From the NCBI GenBank assembly GCA_022819855.1, contig JAJEGN010000004.1:61558-125557 (forward strand): DNA of 64,000 nucleotides. Direction: 5' to 3'. A model generated the notes under the pieces. It saw nothing but the letters and a program-made list of their open reading frames with translations, ran no database searches and was not told where the DNA came from. A program made the translations under genes and the position numbers. Positions 54,543 through 63,882 of this stretch are shown here, in pieces. How positions within the stretch are numbered: the first letter of the stretch is position 1; every line of letters begins with the position of its first letter. The DNA is from Gammaproteobacteria bacterium (GTDB taxonomy: Bacteria; Pseudomonadota; Gammaproteobacteria; Steroidobacterales; Rariloculaceae).

Positions 54543-54974
54543 ATGGCAGTTGAGCGAACTTTGTCCATCATCAAACCCGACGGCGTCGAACAGAACCTGA
54601 TCGGCGAGATCTACGGCCGTTTCGAGCGCGCCGGCCTCACGGTCGTCGCGGCGAAGATGGTGCATCTGAGCCGCGAGGAGGCCGAGGGCTTTTACGCGGT
54701 CCATCGCGAGCGGCCGTTCTTCGCGGACCTCGTCGAGTACATGACTTCGGGTCCCGTGATGGTCCAGGCGCTCGAAGGCGAGGACGCCATCGCGCTCAAC
54801 CGCGAACTCATGGGAGCGACGGACCCGAAGGCGGCGGCTCCAGGAACCATCAGGGCGGATTTTGCGGACTCGATCGAACAGAACGTCGTGCACGGCTCCG
54901 ACGCTCCGGAGACCGCAGCCGTCGAGGTGAGCTACTTTTTCAACGAGGCCGAGATTTGCCCGCGAACGCGCTGA
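54543..54974 (+). CDS. ndk: Nucleoside diphosphate kinase
   Basis: Ndk equilibrates nucleoside triphosphate pools through a phosphohistidine. The 143 residues begin [20 protein letters not shown], with [15 protein letters not shown] and the catalytic H117 in NVVHGSD. The gene starts a run with rlmN, pilF, rodZ and hisS; rlmN overlaps its 3' end by 19 bases. Confidence 0.97.
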   Translation: MAVERTLSIIKPDGVEQNLIGEIYGRFERAGLTVVAAKMVHLSREEAEGFYAVHRERPFFADLVEYMTSGPVMVQALEGEDAIALNRELMGATDPKAAAPGTIRADFADSIEQNVVHGSDAPETAAVEVSYFFNEAEICPRTR

Positions 54975-56071
54975 CCCTGTCGAACCCGGACGATGGCAAA
55001 CGGAACTTGCTCGGGATGCCGGAGGAGGCACTGGTAGGATTCTTCGAGGATCTTGACCAGAAGCCGTTCCGCGCGCGGCAGATCATGCGCTGGGTGTACA
55101 AGCGCCGCGTGCTCGATTTTGCGGCGATGACGGACCTGAGCAAGAGTCTTCGCGAGCAGCTCAGTACCGTCGCGGACCTCAGGCTGCCCGACGTGATCTC
55201 CGAGGAGCGTTCGGCCGACGGAACGCGCAAATGGCTGCTCGACGTCGGCGGCGGGCAGGCCGTCGAGACGGTCTTCATCCCCGAACCCCGGCGTGCGACG
55301 CTGTGCATCTCGTCGCAGGCCGGCTGCGCGCTCGACTGTGACTTCTGTGCGACCGGCAAGCAGGGTTTCAACAGAAACCTGTCCATCGCCGAGATACTCG
55401 GTCAGGTCGTGCTCGCCAGCATCGAGGTCGCGCCGACGGAGATCAGCAACGTCGTGTTCATGGGCATGGGCGAGCCGCTGGCCAACTACGCGAACGTCGT
55501 GCCCGTGGCGAAGCTCCTGATCAACGATCGCGCTTTCGGTCTCTCCAGGCGCCGAGTAACGATCAGCACGGTGGGCCTGGTTCCGCAGATCACGCGTCTG
55601 GCCGAGGAGTGCAACGTGGCGCTCGCCGTGTCGCTGCATGCTCCGAACGACGAGCTTCGCGACCGGCTCGTCCCGATCAATCGCGTCCACCCGATCGCGA
55701 GCCTGCTCGACGCATGCTGGCGCTACGCCAGGGTGCTCGCATCCCGGCAGGTCACGTTCGAGTACGTGATGCTCGACGGCGTCAACGACAGCCCCGCGCA
55801 TGCCGCCGATCTCGCGCGCCTCTTGCGGGGTCGGCCGGCCAAGGTCAATCTCATTCCGTTCAACTCCTTTCCCGGCTCGGGTTTTCGCTGTTCCTCGGCA
55901 GAATCGATAGAAGCGTTCTGGCAGGTTCTTCAGTCCCGGGGCATAGTTGCGACGATCAGGCGGCCGCGCGGCGACGACATCGCCGCGGCGTGCGGTCAAC
56001 TGGCCGGCCGAATCGACGACCGGCGCAAGGTGCGTTTGAGCCATAAACTCGTCGGAGCCGAAGGCGAATGA
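54956..56071 (+). CDS. rlmN: Dual-specificity 23S rRNA/tRNA methyltransferase RlmN
   Basis: This radical-SAM enzyme makes 2-methyladenosine at 23S rRNA A2503 and tRNA position 37. The 371 residues start at TTG 54956 inside ndk. The cluster motif is C124-x3-C128-x2-C131 in [33 protein letters not shown] and the C-terminal catalytic cysteine in [12 protein letters not shown] are all present. The pilF start overlaps its stop by four bases. Confidence 0.96.
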   Translation: MPANALTLSNPDDGKRNLLGMPEEALVGFFEDLDQKPFRARQIMRWVYKRRVLDFAAMTDLSKSLREQLSTVADLRLPDVISEERSADGTRKWLLDVGGGQAVETVFIPEPRRATLCISSQAGCALDCDFCATGKQGFNRNLSIAEILGQVVLASIEVAPTEISNVVFMGMGEPLANYANVVPVAKLLINDRAFGLSRRRVTISTVGLVPQITRLAEECNVALAVSLHAPNDELRDRLVPINRVHPIASLLDACWRYARVLASRQVTFEYVMLDGVNDSPAHAADLARLLRGRPAKVNLIPFNSFPGSGFRCSSAESIEAFWQVLQSRGIVATIRRPRGDDIAAACGQLAGRIDDRRKVRLSHKLVGAEGE

Positions 56072-56844
56072 ATAGCCTGCGACTGATCGCTGTTCTCGGC
56101 TGCGCGGTCGCCTTCCTGCCGGCCTGCGTATCCACCGGGACTTCCACGCGCGACGCGCGGGCATCCGACGCCGCAGCGGCGACCGCGAACGTGAACCTGG
56201 GCGCCGAATACCTGCGCCGCGGCCGCGCGGCGGTCGCGGTCGACGTGCTCGAGCGGGCGCTTGCGATCGACGACGGGCACGCCGAAGCGCATCTCACGAT
56301 CGCGCTGGCCTACGGGGCGCTTGGCGAACTCGAGCTGGCCGAAACGCACCATCGGCGCGCCCTTCGGCTCGATTCCGGGAGCGCGGCCGCACAGAACGCT
56401 TATGCCGTCTTCCTCTGCAGCCAGAACCGCTGGCCGGATGCCGAGCCGCTGTTCAGGCAGGCCGCCGACAACCCCGACTACGAGACACCCGCGGCCGCGC
56501 TCACCAACGCCGGCACCTGCGCGCGCAACGCGAACGATCCCGAATCGGGCCGGAGGTACTTTCTCGAAGCCCTCGCGATCGATCCGGGCTATCCCGACGC
56601 GCTTGCGAACATGCTCGACATCGCCTGGCGGAACGGGGACTACATCGGGTCACGCTCGTGGTTGCAGCGCTCGCTCGCGGCCCGGCCGGCCGACGCCGGG
56701 CTGCTTTTGCTCTGTGTCCGCATCGAGCGGGAACTCGCCGATCCGGCCGCTGCCGAACGCTGCGCGAACCGGCTGCGCGACGACTTTCCAGACTCGGTGG
56801 AGTTTGCTCAAATACGCGAATCGGGACGTGATGCAGGAAACTGA
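56068..56844 (+). CDS. pilF: TPR lipoprotein PilF/PilW (type IV pilus secretin assembly)
   Basis: The 258-residue protein has a lipobox FLPAC (lipid cysteine at about 20) and tandem TPR repeats (NVNLGAEYLRRGRAAVAVDVLERAL, AHLTIALAYGALGELELAETHHRRAL, and so on). In pseudomonads this outer-membrane lipoprotein is needed for PilQ multimerisation. The position between rlmN and rodZ/hisS is the conserved location of pilF. Pilus genes themselves are not in the window. Confidence 0.9.
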   Translation: MNSLRLIAVLGCAVAFLPACVSTGTSTRDARASDAAAATANVNLGAEYLRRGRAAVAVDVLERALAIDDGHAEAHLTIALAYGALGELELAETHHRRALRLDSGSAAAQNAYAVFLCSQNRWPDAEPLFRQAADNPDYETPAAALTNAGTCARNANDPESGRRYFLEALAIDPGYPDALANMLDIAWRNGDYIGSRSWLQRSLAARPADAGLLLLCVRIERELADPAAAERCANRLRDDFPDSVEFAQIRESGRDAGN

Positions 56845-57886
56845 AAGCCAGTCCGGCGCGGCGGAGCAGCGAGACGAGGAAACATCGGGCCTCGGCGCCA
56901 GGCTACGCGCCGAGCGCAAACGGCAGAACCTGTCCCTCGAGCAGATCGCCGAGGAATTGCGGCTCGAGCCACGGGTGCTGCACGCGCTCGAGGACGAGCG
57001 CTTCGACGATCTCGTCGCGCCCGTGTTCGCCAGAGGCTATCTGCGGCAGTACGGCAGGAAGCTGGGGCTCGATCGCGATGGGCTGCTGCGCGACTACGAC
57101 CGTCTGACCGGACACAGGGACGTCGAGCTGACGCCAAGCCAGGGCGCCACGGTCGGCGCAGCAGAACCGCAACCTGGCCGCAGGTGGATGTTCGTGTTAC
57201 TGCTCGTGATGCTCCTCGCCGCGGTCGGCGCCGGTGCGTTCTGGTGGTTCGGGGGCGTGGAAGGTTTCGCCGAACGCTTCGGTCTGGCGTCGAACACGAC
57301 GAATCCGGCCGCGTTGCCCTACCCGGCATCGTCGGTGAGCGAAACGGAACCCGAAGAGCTGCCTGTGCGGCCGGAAGCTCGGCTCGCGCCGCCCCCGGCG
57401 ACGGTCGACCCTGAGCCCGACGGGCCTTCGCTGGCCGAGTTCATCCGCGGTCAGACGCCCCAACGGCCCGGTTCCGTCGATATCGCTGATGGAGTCGGGC
57501 AGGCCAGTCCTCCGGATGCCGTGGATCCCGTGGATCAAGCCGAGCGGGACGATCCTGCCGTCCCGGGCGACGGTATCGATCCGGCGCCCGCGGCCGATCC
57601 CGTCAGCACGGTCGACGACCTGGCAGGCTACGAAACCATCGAGGCGGCGCTGATCTTCGTCGCGGATTCCTGGGCGGAAGTCACCGACGCGAGAGGCGTC
57701 AGGCTCGTCTACGACCTCGGCCTGGCCGGCGAGGAGCGAACCGTGGTCGGCGCCGCGCCGATCGAGTTCCTGTTCGGCAACGCGCCGGGGGTCGAGCTTC
57801 TGATCGACGGGCGGCCCTACGTGCTTCCGGCCCGGGCCACGCCGGGCACGGTGGTCGGATTTACGGTCGAAGCTTCCGGCGACTGA
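56831..57886 (+). CDS. rodZ: Cell-shape protein RodZ
   Basis: The 351-residue protein starts at ATG 56831, overlapping pilF. An N-terminal cytoplasmic helix-turn-helix (LGARLRAERKRQNLSLEQIAEELRLEPRVLHALED) is followed by a transmembrane segment (about 118-140, RRWMFVLLLVMLLAAVGAGAFWWF), a long Pro/Asp-rich periplasmic linker and the DUF4115 domain (ALIFVADSWAEVTDARGVRL ... PAR). RodZ connects MreB to the cell-wall elongation machine. Position upstream of hisS is conserved. Confidence 0.94.
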   Translation: MQETESQSGAAEQRDEETSGLGARLRAERKRQNLSLEQIAEELRLEPRVLHALEDERFDDLVAPVFARGYLRQYGRKLGLDRDGLLRDYDRLTGHRDVELTPSQGATVGAAEPQPGRRWMFVLLLVMLLAAVGAGAFWWFGGVEGFAERFGLASNTTNPAALPYPASSVSETEPEELPVRPEARLAPPPATVDPEPDGPSLAEFIRGQTPQRPGSVDIADGVGQASPPDAVDPVDQAERDDPAVPGDGIDPAPAADPVSTVDDLAGYETIEAALIFVADSWAEVTDARGVRLVYDLGLAGEERTVVGAAPIEFLFGNAPGVELLIDGRPYVLPARATPGTVVGFTVEASGD

Positions 57887-57893
57887 GCATTCC

Positions 57894-59168
57894 ATGGTCA
57901 CGCTCATCCAGCCCGTTCGAGGCATGAACGACATTCTCCCGGACGACGAGCGCCTTTGGGAGACGGTCGAAGCGGCCGCCGCCGATCTCTTCAGGCGCTA
58001 CGGATATCGACGTATCCGCATTCCCGTGCTCGAGAAGACGGACCTCTTCCGCCGGTCGATCGGCGAGATGACCGATATCGTCGAAAAGGAGATGTACACC
58101 TTCGAGGACCGCAACGGCGACAGCCTCACCCTGCGTCCGGAGGCGACGGCGAGCGTCGTGCGCGCCTGCCTGAGTCACGGTCTGCTGCACAATCGGCAGC
58201 AGAAGCTCTGGTGCAGCGGCCCCATGTTCCGGCACGAGAAGCCGCAGAAGGGGCGCCATCGCCAGTTCCATCAGATCAACATCGAGGCGCTGGGCCATGC
58301 CGAGCCCGAAGTCGACGCCGAGCTCATCGTCATGTCGGCGCGACTCTGGGACGCGCTCGGCGTGCACGCGACGCTTGAGATCAACTCGCTCGGCACGCCC
58401 GCGTCGAGAACGGGCTACAAGCAGGCGCTCGTCGACCACTTCGACAGGCGCCGCGGCGATCTCGATGCCGACAGCTCAAGACGCCTCCAACGCAATCCCT
58501 TGCGGATACTCGACAGCAAGAACCCGGCGATGCAGGAACTCATTGCCGGGGCGCCGGTGCTCGAGGACTACCTCGACCCCGAATCGCGCGACCACTTCGA
58601 GCGGGTCAGGACGCTGCTGACGGATGTCGGCGTCGAGTTCACCGTCAATCCGCGCCTGGTTCGCGGACTCGATTACTATACGCGCACGGTATTCGAGTGG
58701 GTCACGGACCGGCTCGGCGCCCAGAGCGCAGTGTGCTCCGGCGGCCGCTACGATGGGCTCGTGAGCCAGATCGGCGGTCGGGAGACGCCCGGCGTCGGCT
58801 GGGCGCTCGGTGTCGAACGGGTTGTCGAACTCATGCGCGACGAAGGCTTCGACGACACCGGGCCTGAGCCGGACGTCTACGTGGTCGGTGTCGGAGACCG
58901 GGCGCAGCGCGAGTGTTTTTCGACCGCGGAACGATTGCGGGACGCCGTGCCGGCTGTCAGGCTCGTGATGGGTCCCCCGGGCGGCTTTCGGGCGCAGCTC
59001 AGGAAGGCCGACAGGAGCGGTGCGCGCTATGCCTTGATCGTCGGCGACGATGAACTCGCCGCCGGCAAGTTCAGTGTCAAGCCGCTGCGCGAGGATCGCG
59101 CGCAGGAACTCGTCCCTCGCGACGAGCTTGCGGGCTGGTTTGAACGCGAGTTGGGCAGAAAACAGTAG
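57894..59168 (+). CDS. hisS: Histidyl-tRNA synthetase
   Basis: The 424-residue class II synthetase has motif 1 region PVRGMNDILPDD and RIRIPVLEKTDLFRRSIGE, motif 2 LWCSGPMFRHEKPQKGRHRQFHQINIEALG, the HisA loop VRGLDYYTRTVFEWV, and motif 3 GVGWALGVERVVELM. The C-terminal anticodon-binding domain follows. It begins seven bases after rodZ. Confidence 0.97.
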   Translation: MVTLIQPVRGMNDILPDDERLWETVEAAAADLFRRYGYRRIRIPVLEKTDLFRRSIGEMTDIVEKEMYTFEDRNGDSLTLRPEATASVVRACLSHGLLHNRQQKLWCSGPMFRHEKPQKGRHRQFHQINIEALGHAEPEVDAELIVMSARLWDALGVHATLEINSLGTPASRTGYKQALVDHFDRRRGDLDADSSRRLQRNPLRILDSKNPAMQELIAGAPVLEDYLDPESRDHFERVRTLLTDVGVEFTVNPRLVRGLDYYTRTVFEWVTDRLGAQSAVCSGGRYDGLVSQIGGRETPGVGWALGVERVVELMRDEGFDDTGPEPDVYVVGVGDRAQRECFSTAERLRDAVPAVRLVMGPPGGFRAQLRKADRSGARYALIVGDDELAAGKFSVKPLREDRAQELVPRDELAGWFERELGRKQ

Positions 59169-59234
59169 ACTATTGCGGAGCCGGCTCGGGCAGCGCCCGG
59201 AACGGTTCCCTGGCACGACACCGCGGAGCAAGGC

Positions 59235-59894
59235 GTGAACGAGTTTCTATCCGAAAGAGAGCAGCTTGAACTCTTCAGGCGATGGTGGCGCGAGAACGGC
59301 TGGTATCTCGTCGGCGGGGCTGCGGTCGCGTTGCTCGGCTACTTCGGCTGGAACCAGTACCAGGCGCGCGAGCAGTCCATCGCCGAGCAGGCGGCGGCGC
59401 TCTACATCGAACTGCAGCAGGCCGTGGAGGACGACAGTCCGGAGGCCGAACGGATTCTCGCCGAACTCCATGCGAACCACCCGGACAGTCCCTATGCCTA
59501 TCAGGGGAGCTTCCTGATCGCGCGGGACGTGCTGATCAGCGATCCGGTGCGCGCCACCGAGGAGCTGCGTCATGTGATGACGACGAGTTCCGACGCGGAA
59601 CTCGCCATGGTCGCGCGGCTCAGGCTCGCGCGCGTGCTCGCCTGGCGCGAGTCCTTCGATGAAGCCCTGGCGCTGCTTCAGGTCGAGGAACCCGGGCAGT
59701 TCGCAGCGCGCATCAGCGAAATCGAGGGCGACATCCACGTCGCGCTCGGTGACGCGACCGCGGCGCGCGCGGCCTATGAACGCGCCCTGGCCGATCCGGG
59801 CTGGGAGACTCTGGACCGCAATCTGCTCAGCATCAAGCTCAACGATCTGGAGCCCGTGCAGACGGTCAGTGCGGCAGGGGAGGAAGGCGAATGA
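59235..59894 (+). CDS. yfgM: SecYEG-associated periplasmic chaperone YfgM
   Basis: The 219-residue protein has a short cytoplasmic start (SEREQLELFRRWWRENGWYL), one transmembrane helix (about 22-36) and a TPR-like periplasmic domain (QQAVEDDSPEAERILAELHANHP, AELAMVARLRLARVLAWRESFDEALALL). YfgM works with PpiD at the translocon in E. coli. Start GTG 59235. It overlaps bamB by four bases, the usual hisS-yfgM-bamB-der order. Confidence 0.92.
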   Translation: MNEFLSEREQLELFRRWWRENGWYLVGGAAVALLGYFGWNQYQAREQSIAEQAAALYIELQQAVEDDSPEAERILAELHANHPDSPYAYQGSFLIARDVLISDPVRATEELRHVMTTSSDAELAMVARLRLARVLAWRESFDEALALLQVEEPGQFAARISEIEGDIHVALGDATAARAAYERALADPGWETLDRNLLSIKLNDLEPVQTVSAAGEEGE

Positions 59895-61060
59895 ACCGCT
59901 TGAAGATCGCGCTGCTCATGTCGGTCGCCGTGCTCGGTCTCGGCGGTTGCGGACTCTTCGGGGGCGGCGACGACGACACGGCGGAGCAACCCGCGGAGTT
60001 GACCGCCTTCGACAGTTCGATGCGCGTGCGCAGGGTCTGGCGGAGTTCGGTCGGCGACGCGACGGAACGGCTCAGGCTCGGGCTCCGACCCGCAACCGAC
60101 GGCACGACGATCTTTGCCGGCGCTTACGACGGCAATGCCGTGGCGCTCGATGCCGAAACGGGCCGAACGCAGTGGTCCGTCGAAACCGAATTGCCGCTCT
60201 CGTCCGGACCCGGATTCGGCGATGGTCTGCTCGTGTTCGGCACCGACGACGGCGATCTGGTCGCGCTGGAAGCTACGGACGGATCGGAACGCTGGCGCGC
60301 GACGGTCGGCAGCGAGGTGCTCGCGCCGCCTGCCGTGACGGCCGGCGTGGTCATCTACCGTTCCGTTGACGGGCGCCTGCGCGGAGCGTCGAGCGAGGAC
60401 GGAACTCCGGTCTGGTCGGTCGAACAATCGCTGCCGGCGCTGACGCTGCGCGGCAATACCGCGCCCTATGTGGCGGGGCAGATCGTCATCAGCGGCTTTG
60501 CCAACGGGCGTCTGGGCGCCTATGACGTTTCCAGCGGAGAACGGGTCTGGGATCTCGCGGTCGCCAATCCCACCGGCCGCAACGAACTGGAGCGCCTCGT
60601 CGACATCAGCGCGGGCCTGCAGGTCGTCGGCAACGATGTCTACACGGTCGGTTACCAGGGCCGCGCGCTTGGCGTGGACCTGCGCAACGGGATCGTGATC
60701 TGGCAGCAGGAGATGTCCTCCCATGCGGGTCTCGGCGTGGATCTCAACAACGTCTATGTCACGAACGATGTCGACGCCGTCGTCGCGCTCGACCGCCAGG
60801 GAGGCACGCCGATCTGGAGCCAGGAGGCGCTGAGGCTGCGCGACGTGACGGCGCCGACGCGTCACGGCCAGGCGGTCGTCGTCGGCGACTTCGAAGGTTA
60901 TCTGCACTGGCTCGATCCGAACGACGGGCGGTTTCTGGCCCGGACGCGCGCCGCATCGGACCGGATCACCGCCGCGCCCCTCGTTTCGGGCCTCAACGTC
61001 TACGTTCAGGCCGACGACGGATCGGTCGCGGCGTTTCAGGTCGTCGGCGAGTCCGGCTGA
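59891..61060 (+). CDS. bamB: Outer membrane protein assembly factor BamB
   Basis: The 389-residue lipoprotein has lipobox LGLGGC (C20) and an eight-bladed PQQ-like beta-propeller: repeated W/G blade motifs such as GRTQWSVETE, GSERWRATVG, GTPVWSVEQ, GERVWDLA and GTPIWSQEALRLRDVTAPTRHG. BamB is the scaffold lipoprotein of the BAM complex. It lies between yfgM and der as in other gammaproteobacteria. Confidence 0.96.
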   Translation: MNRLKIALLMSVAVLGLGGCGLFGGGDDDTAEQPAELTAFDSSMRVRRVWRSSVGDATERLRLGLRPATDGTTIFAGAYDGNAVALDAETGRTQWSVETELPLSSGPGFGDGLLVFGTDDGDLVALEATDGSERWRATVGSEVLAPPAVTAGVVIYRSVDGRLRGASSEDGTPVWSVEQSLPALTLRGNTAPYVAGQIVISGFANGRLGAYDVSSGERVWDLAVANPTGRNELERLVDISAGLQVVGNDVYTVGYQGRALGVDLRNGIVIWQQEMSSHAGLGVDLNNVYVTNDVDAVVALDRQGGTPIWSQEALRLRDVTAPTRHGQAVVVGDFEGYLHWLDPNDGRFLARTRAASDRITAAPLVSGLNVYVQADDGSVAAFQVVGESG

Positions 61061-61078
61061 GACCGGGGCGGTGTTTCC

Positions 61079-62473
61079 ATGTTGCCCGCGGTGGCGCTCG
61101 TCGGCCGGCCGAACGTCGGCAAGTCGACGCTCTTCAATCAACTGACGCGCTCGCGCGACGCGCTCGTCGCCGACTATCCGGGTGTCACGCGCGATCGCCG
61201 CTACGGCTTCGGGCGGCGCGATAGCCTCGGCTACATCGTCATCGATACCGGCGGACTCGGCGCCAGCGGCAGCGCCGAGATCGAAGCGGGCATCGAACGG
61301 CAGGTGGGCGCGGCGCTCGAGGAAGCGGACCTCGTCGTGCTGGTCGTCGATTACCGCGAGGGTCTGAGCGCCGCCGATGAGCGCATCGCAGAGCGGCTGC
61401 GCCGGTCTGCCAAACCCGTAACGGTTGCCGTCAACAAGGCCGAAGGCATCGCAAGCGAGCTGGCCGGGGCGGAGTTCCACGGTTTCGGCTTTGGCGAGCC
61501 GGTCCGAATAGCCGCCCTGCATGGCCAGGGTATCGGACGACTGCTCGACCGCGTGCTTGCGCCGTTCGAGGCAAGTGAAACGCCGGACCTCGAGGGGTTC
61601 GCCCATCCCAGGCTCGCGGTCGTGGGCCGGCCGAACGTCGGCAAGTCGACATTGATCAATCGCCTGCTCGGCGCCGAGAGGCTCATTACCTCGCCGGTGC
61701 CGGGAACCACGCGCGACAGCATTTTCGTGCCTTGCGAGCGAGACGGCAGGACGTTCACGCTGATCGATACGGCCGGGATCCGCCGCCGGGCGAAGGTCAG
61801 CGAAGCCGTCGAGAAGTTCAGCGTCGTGCAGAGCCTGCAGGCGATCGAGAACGCCGGAGTCGCCGTGGTGCTGCTCGATGCGCACGAAGGCGTGACCGAG
61901 CAGGACCAGCGGCTGATCGGTCTCGTCGTCGCTCGCGGCCGCGCGCTCGTCGTCGGAGTCAACAAGTGGGACGGCCTGACGGCAGGGCAGCGTCGCCGCA
62001 TCGCGGCGCAGGTCGACCGCCAGCTCGGGTTCGTGCCGTTCGCAAGCGTGCATTACGTATCGGCGCTTCACGGCAGCGGCATCGCCGACGTGATCGGCAG
62101 CGCCTTTGCCGCGTACGAAGCGGCTGGTTCCGACCTGACCACACCCAGGCTCAATGCCATCCTCGAACACGCGATCGGCAGGCATCCGCCGCCCGTCGTG
62201 CGGGGTCGGCAGGTGCGACTGCGCTATGCACATCAAGGCGGGCGCTATCCGCCCGTCGTTGTCGTCCACGGCAGTCAGGCTGCGCGCCTGCCCGCGCATT
62301 ACCGCCGCTATCTGGAGAATTGCTTCCGCGAGGCGCTGGGGCTCGACGGCACGCCGGTCAGGGTCGAGCTCAAGAGCGGCGGCAACCCGTTCGCGGGGCG
62401 GCGCAACGTGCTGACTCCGCGGCAGCGCAAGCGGCGCAAGCGGATCATCCGGCATACCCGCGGCGGTCGCTGA
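61079..62473 (+). CDS. der: Ribosome-assembly GTPase Der (EngA)
   Basis: The 464-residue protein has two consecutive GTPase domains, each with a GRPNVGKST P-loop (about 8-16 and 182-190). Other GTPase motifs include PGVTRDRRYG and PGTTRDSIF, DTGG/DTAG, and NKAE/NKWD. A C-terminal KH-like domain ends in the basic RQRKRRKRIIRHTRGGR. It is required for 50S assembly. Confidence 0.97.
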   Translation: MLPAVALVGRPNVGKSTLFNQLTRSRDALVADYPGVTRDRRYGFGRRDSLGYIVIDTGGLGASGSAEIEAGIERQVGAALEEADLVVLVVDYREGLSAADERIAERLRRSAKPVTVAVNKAEGIASELAGAEFHGFGFGEPVRIAALHGQGIGRLLDRVLAPFEASETPDLEGFAHPRLAVVGRPNVGKSTLINRLLGAERLITSPVPGTTRDSIFVPCERDGRTFTLIDTAGIRRRAKVSEAVEKFSVVQSLQAIENAGVAVVLLDAHEGVTEQDQRLIGLVVARGRALVVGVNKWDGLTAGQRRRIAAQVDRQLGFVPFASVHYVSALHGSGIADVIGSAFAAYEAAGSDLTTPRLNAILEHAIGRHPPPVVRGRQVRLRYAHQGGRYPPVVVVHGSQAARLPAHYRRYLENCFREALGLDGTPVRVELKSGGNPFAGRRNVLTPRQRKRRKRIIRHTRGGR

Positions 62474-62576
62474 AGGCATTGCCGCGTGGCCTATTGACAT
62501 AACCAGATAGTTGCCATGCCTGCCGATATGGGCATTACACTGCCCGTCGCTTGAGGATTCGGAGAAGGATTGATTC

Positions 62577-63668
62577 ATGTCGAGCGCCCGGCAAACAGTC
62601 GTCGTCGAGGGCGAGTTCCCGATGCACCGCGGCGGCGCGATCGTCGATCCGACCATCGCGTTCGAGACCTGGGGCGAGCTCGACGCCGCGCGCGGCAACG
62701 CCGTGCTGATCTTCACGGGGCTCTCGCCTTCGGCTCATGCCGCATCGTGCGCGGTGGATCCGACGCCGGGCTGGTGGGAGGAGATCGTCGGGCCGGGGCG
62801 GCCGATCGATACGCGCCGCCACTTCGTGGTCTGCGTCAATTCTCTGGGCAGTTGTTTCGGCTCGACCGGGCCCGCGTCGGTCAATCCGCTGACCGGCGAC
62901 ATCTATCGTCTCGACTTTCCGACGCTGTCGCTCGAGGATGTCGCGCGCGGCGGCCACGAGGTGCTGAAGTTTCTCGGCATCGACCGGCTCCGCGCGCTCG
63001 TCGGTCCGTCGATGGGGGGCATGACCGCACTCGCGTTCGAGCTGCTCTTTCCAGGCCGATCCGAGAGCCTAATGCTCATGTCCACGGGGCCGCGGGCGCT
63101 GCCGTTCTCGATCGCGCTACGTTCCCTGCAGCGCGAGATGATCCGCCGCGACCCCGGGTGGCAGGACGGCAACTATCCGCGCGACACCGTGCCGCTGACC
63201 GGCATGCGGCTCGCGCGCAAGCTCGGGATGATCACCTACCGCTCGGCCGAAGAGTGGCGGCAGCGCTTCGGCCGCGAGCGCGTCGCCGCCGAGCACGCCG
63301 GCGGCGATCCGTTCGGCATCGCCTTCCTGGTCGAGTCGTATCTCGAGCATCATGCGAACAAGTTCATCGGTCAGTTCGATCCGAACTGTTATCTGTATCT
63401 CTCACGCGCGAGCGACCTGTTCGATGTCGCCGACCATGGCGGTTCGGTCGAGGCCGGGCTCGCCGCAATCAGGGCCGAACGGATCCTGGTCGTTGGTGTG
63501 CAGACGGACTTTCTCTACCCGATGCACCAGCAGCACGAGCTCGTCGAGGGGCTGTCGGGCGGCGGGCGCGAGGTCGAGTTCGTGGAACTCGATTCGCTGC
63601 AGGGTCACGACTCCTTCCTCGTCGACATGGACAGTTACCGGCCCGTCATCGCGAAGTTTTTCGGCTGA
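62577..63668 (+). CDS. metX: Homoserine O-acyltransferase MetX
   Basis: The 363-residue alpha/beta-hydrolase-fold enzyme carries nucleophile S145 in VGPSMGGMTAL, an aspartate in VGVQTDFLYP and a histidine in LQGHDSFL. NSLGSCFGSTGPASVNPLTG is the family's oxyanion/substrate loop. It activates homoserine for methionine synthesis. Some MetX proteins use succinyl-CoA or act on serine, and the acyl donor cannot be fixed here. GGAGAAGGA precedes the ATG. It is followed by a foldback repeat region. Confidence 0.92.
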   Translation: MSSARQTVVVEGEFPMHRGGAIVDPTIAFETWGELDAARGNAVLIFTGLSPSAHAASCAVDPTPGWWEEIVGPGRPIDTRRHFVVCVNSLGSCFGSTGPASVNPLTGDIYRLDFPTLSLEDVARGGHEVLKFLGIDRLRALVGPSMGGMTALAFELLFPGRSESLMLMSTGPRALPFSIALRSLQREMIRRDPGWQDGNYPRDTVPLTGMRLARKLGMITYRSAEEWRQRFGRERVAAEHAGGDPFGIAFLVESYLEHHANKFIGQFDPNCYLYLSRASDLFDVADHGGSVEAGLAAIRAERILVVGVQTDFLYPMHQQHELVEGLSGGGREVEFVELDSLQGHDSFLVDMDSYRPVIAKFFG

Positions 63669-63694
63669 TCGGTCCCCTGTGGGGTCGGTGGTGG

Positions 63695-63871
63695 GGCGGC
63701 CGCTCGCATCGTCTATCCCCTCACCTCTCCCTTCGGTCGAAAGGATTCGGGGACAAACGATGCGATCGGCCGCCTTGGGGCGTCAGCGGGGGGCGCCCCC
63801 ACCCATCAACTTTCCCCACACCCCTCCCCGTGGTCGAAGGGATTCGGGGACAGATGATTCGATCGGGCGCT
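63695..63871. repeat. Tandem foldback repeat in the metX/xseA gap
   Basis: GGCGGCCGCTCGCATCGT (63695-63712) and ACGATGCGATCGGCCGCC (63757-63774) are inverted copies with one mismatch, and CCCC/GGGG pairs lie just inside. The right half (GGTCGAAAGGATTCGGGGACA through GATCGGCCGC) is repeated about 97 bases further on as a diverged second unit ending GATCGGGCGC at 63871. It fills the convergent gap and shares no sequence with the 50.5/54.3 kb elements. Confidence 0.85.
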
Positions 63872-63882
63872 TTGCTGCAGTT

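Noticed and set aside
59774..62716. A 980-codon open frame on the minus strand opposite yfgM, bamB and der
   Set aside because: It is antisense to three clear genes; high GC at third positions leaves long open antisense frames. The translation is Arg/Ala/Asp-rich with no recognisable domain.
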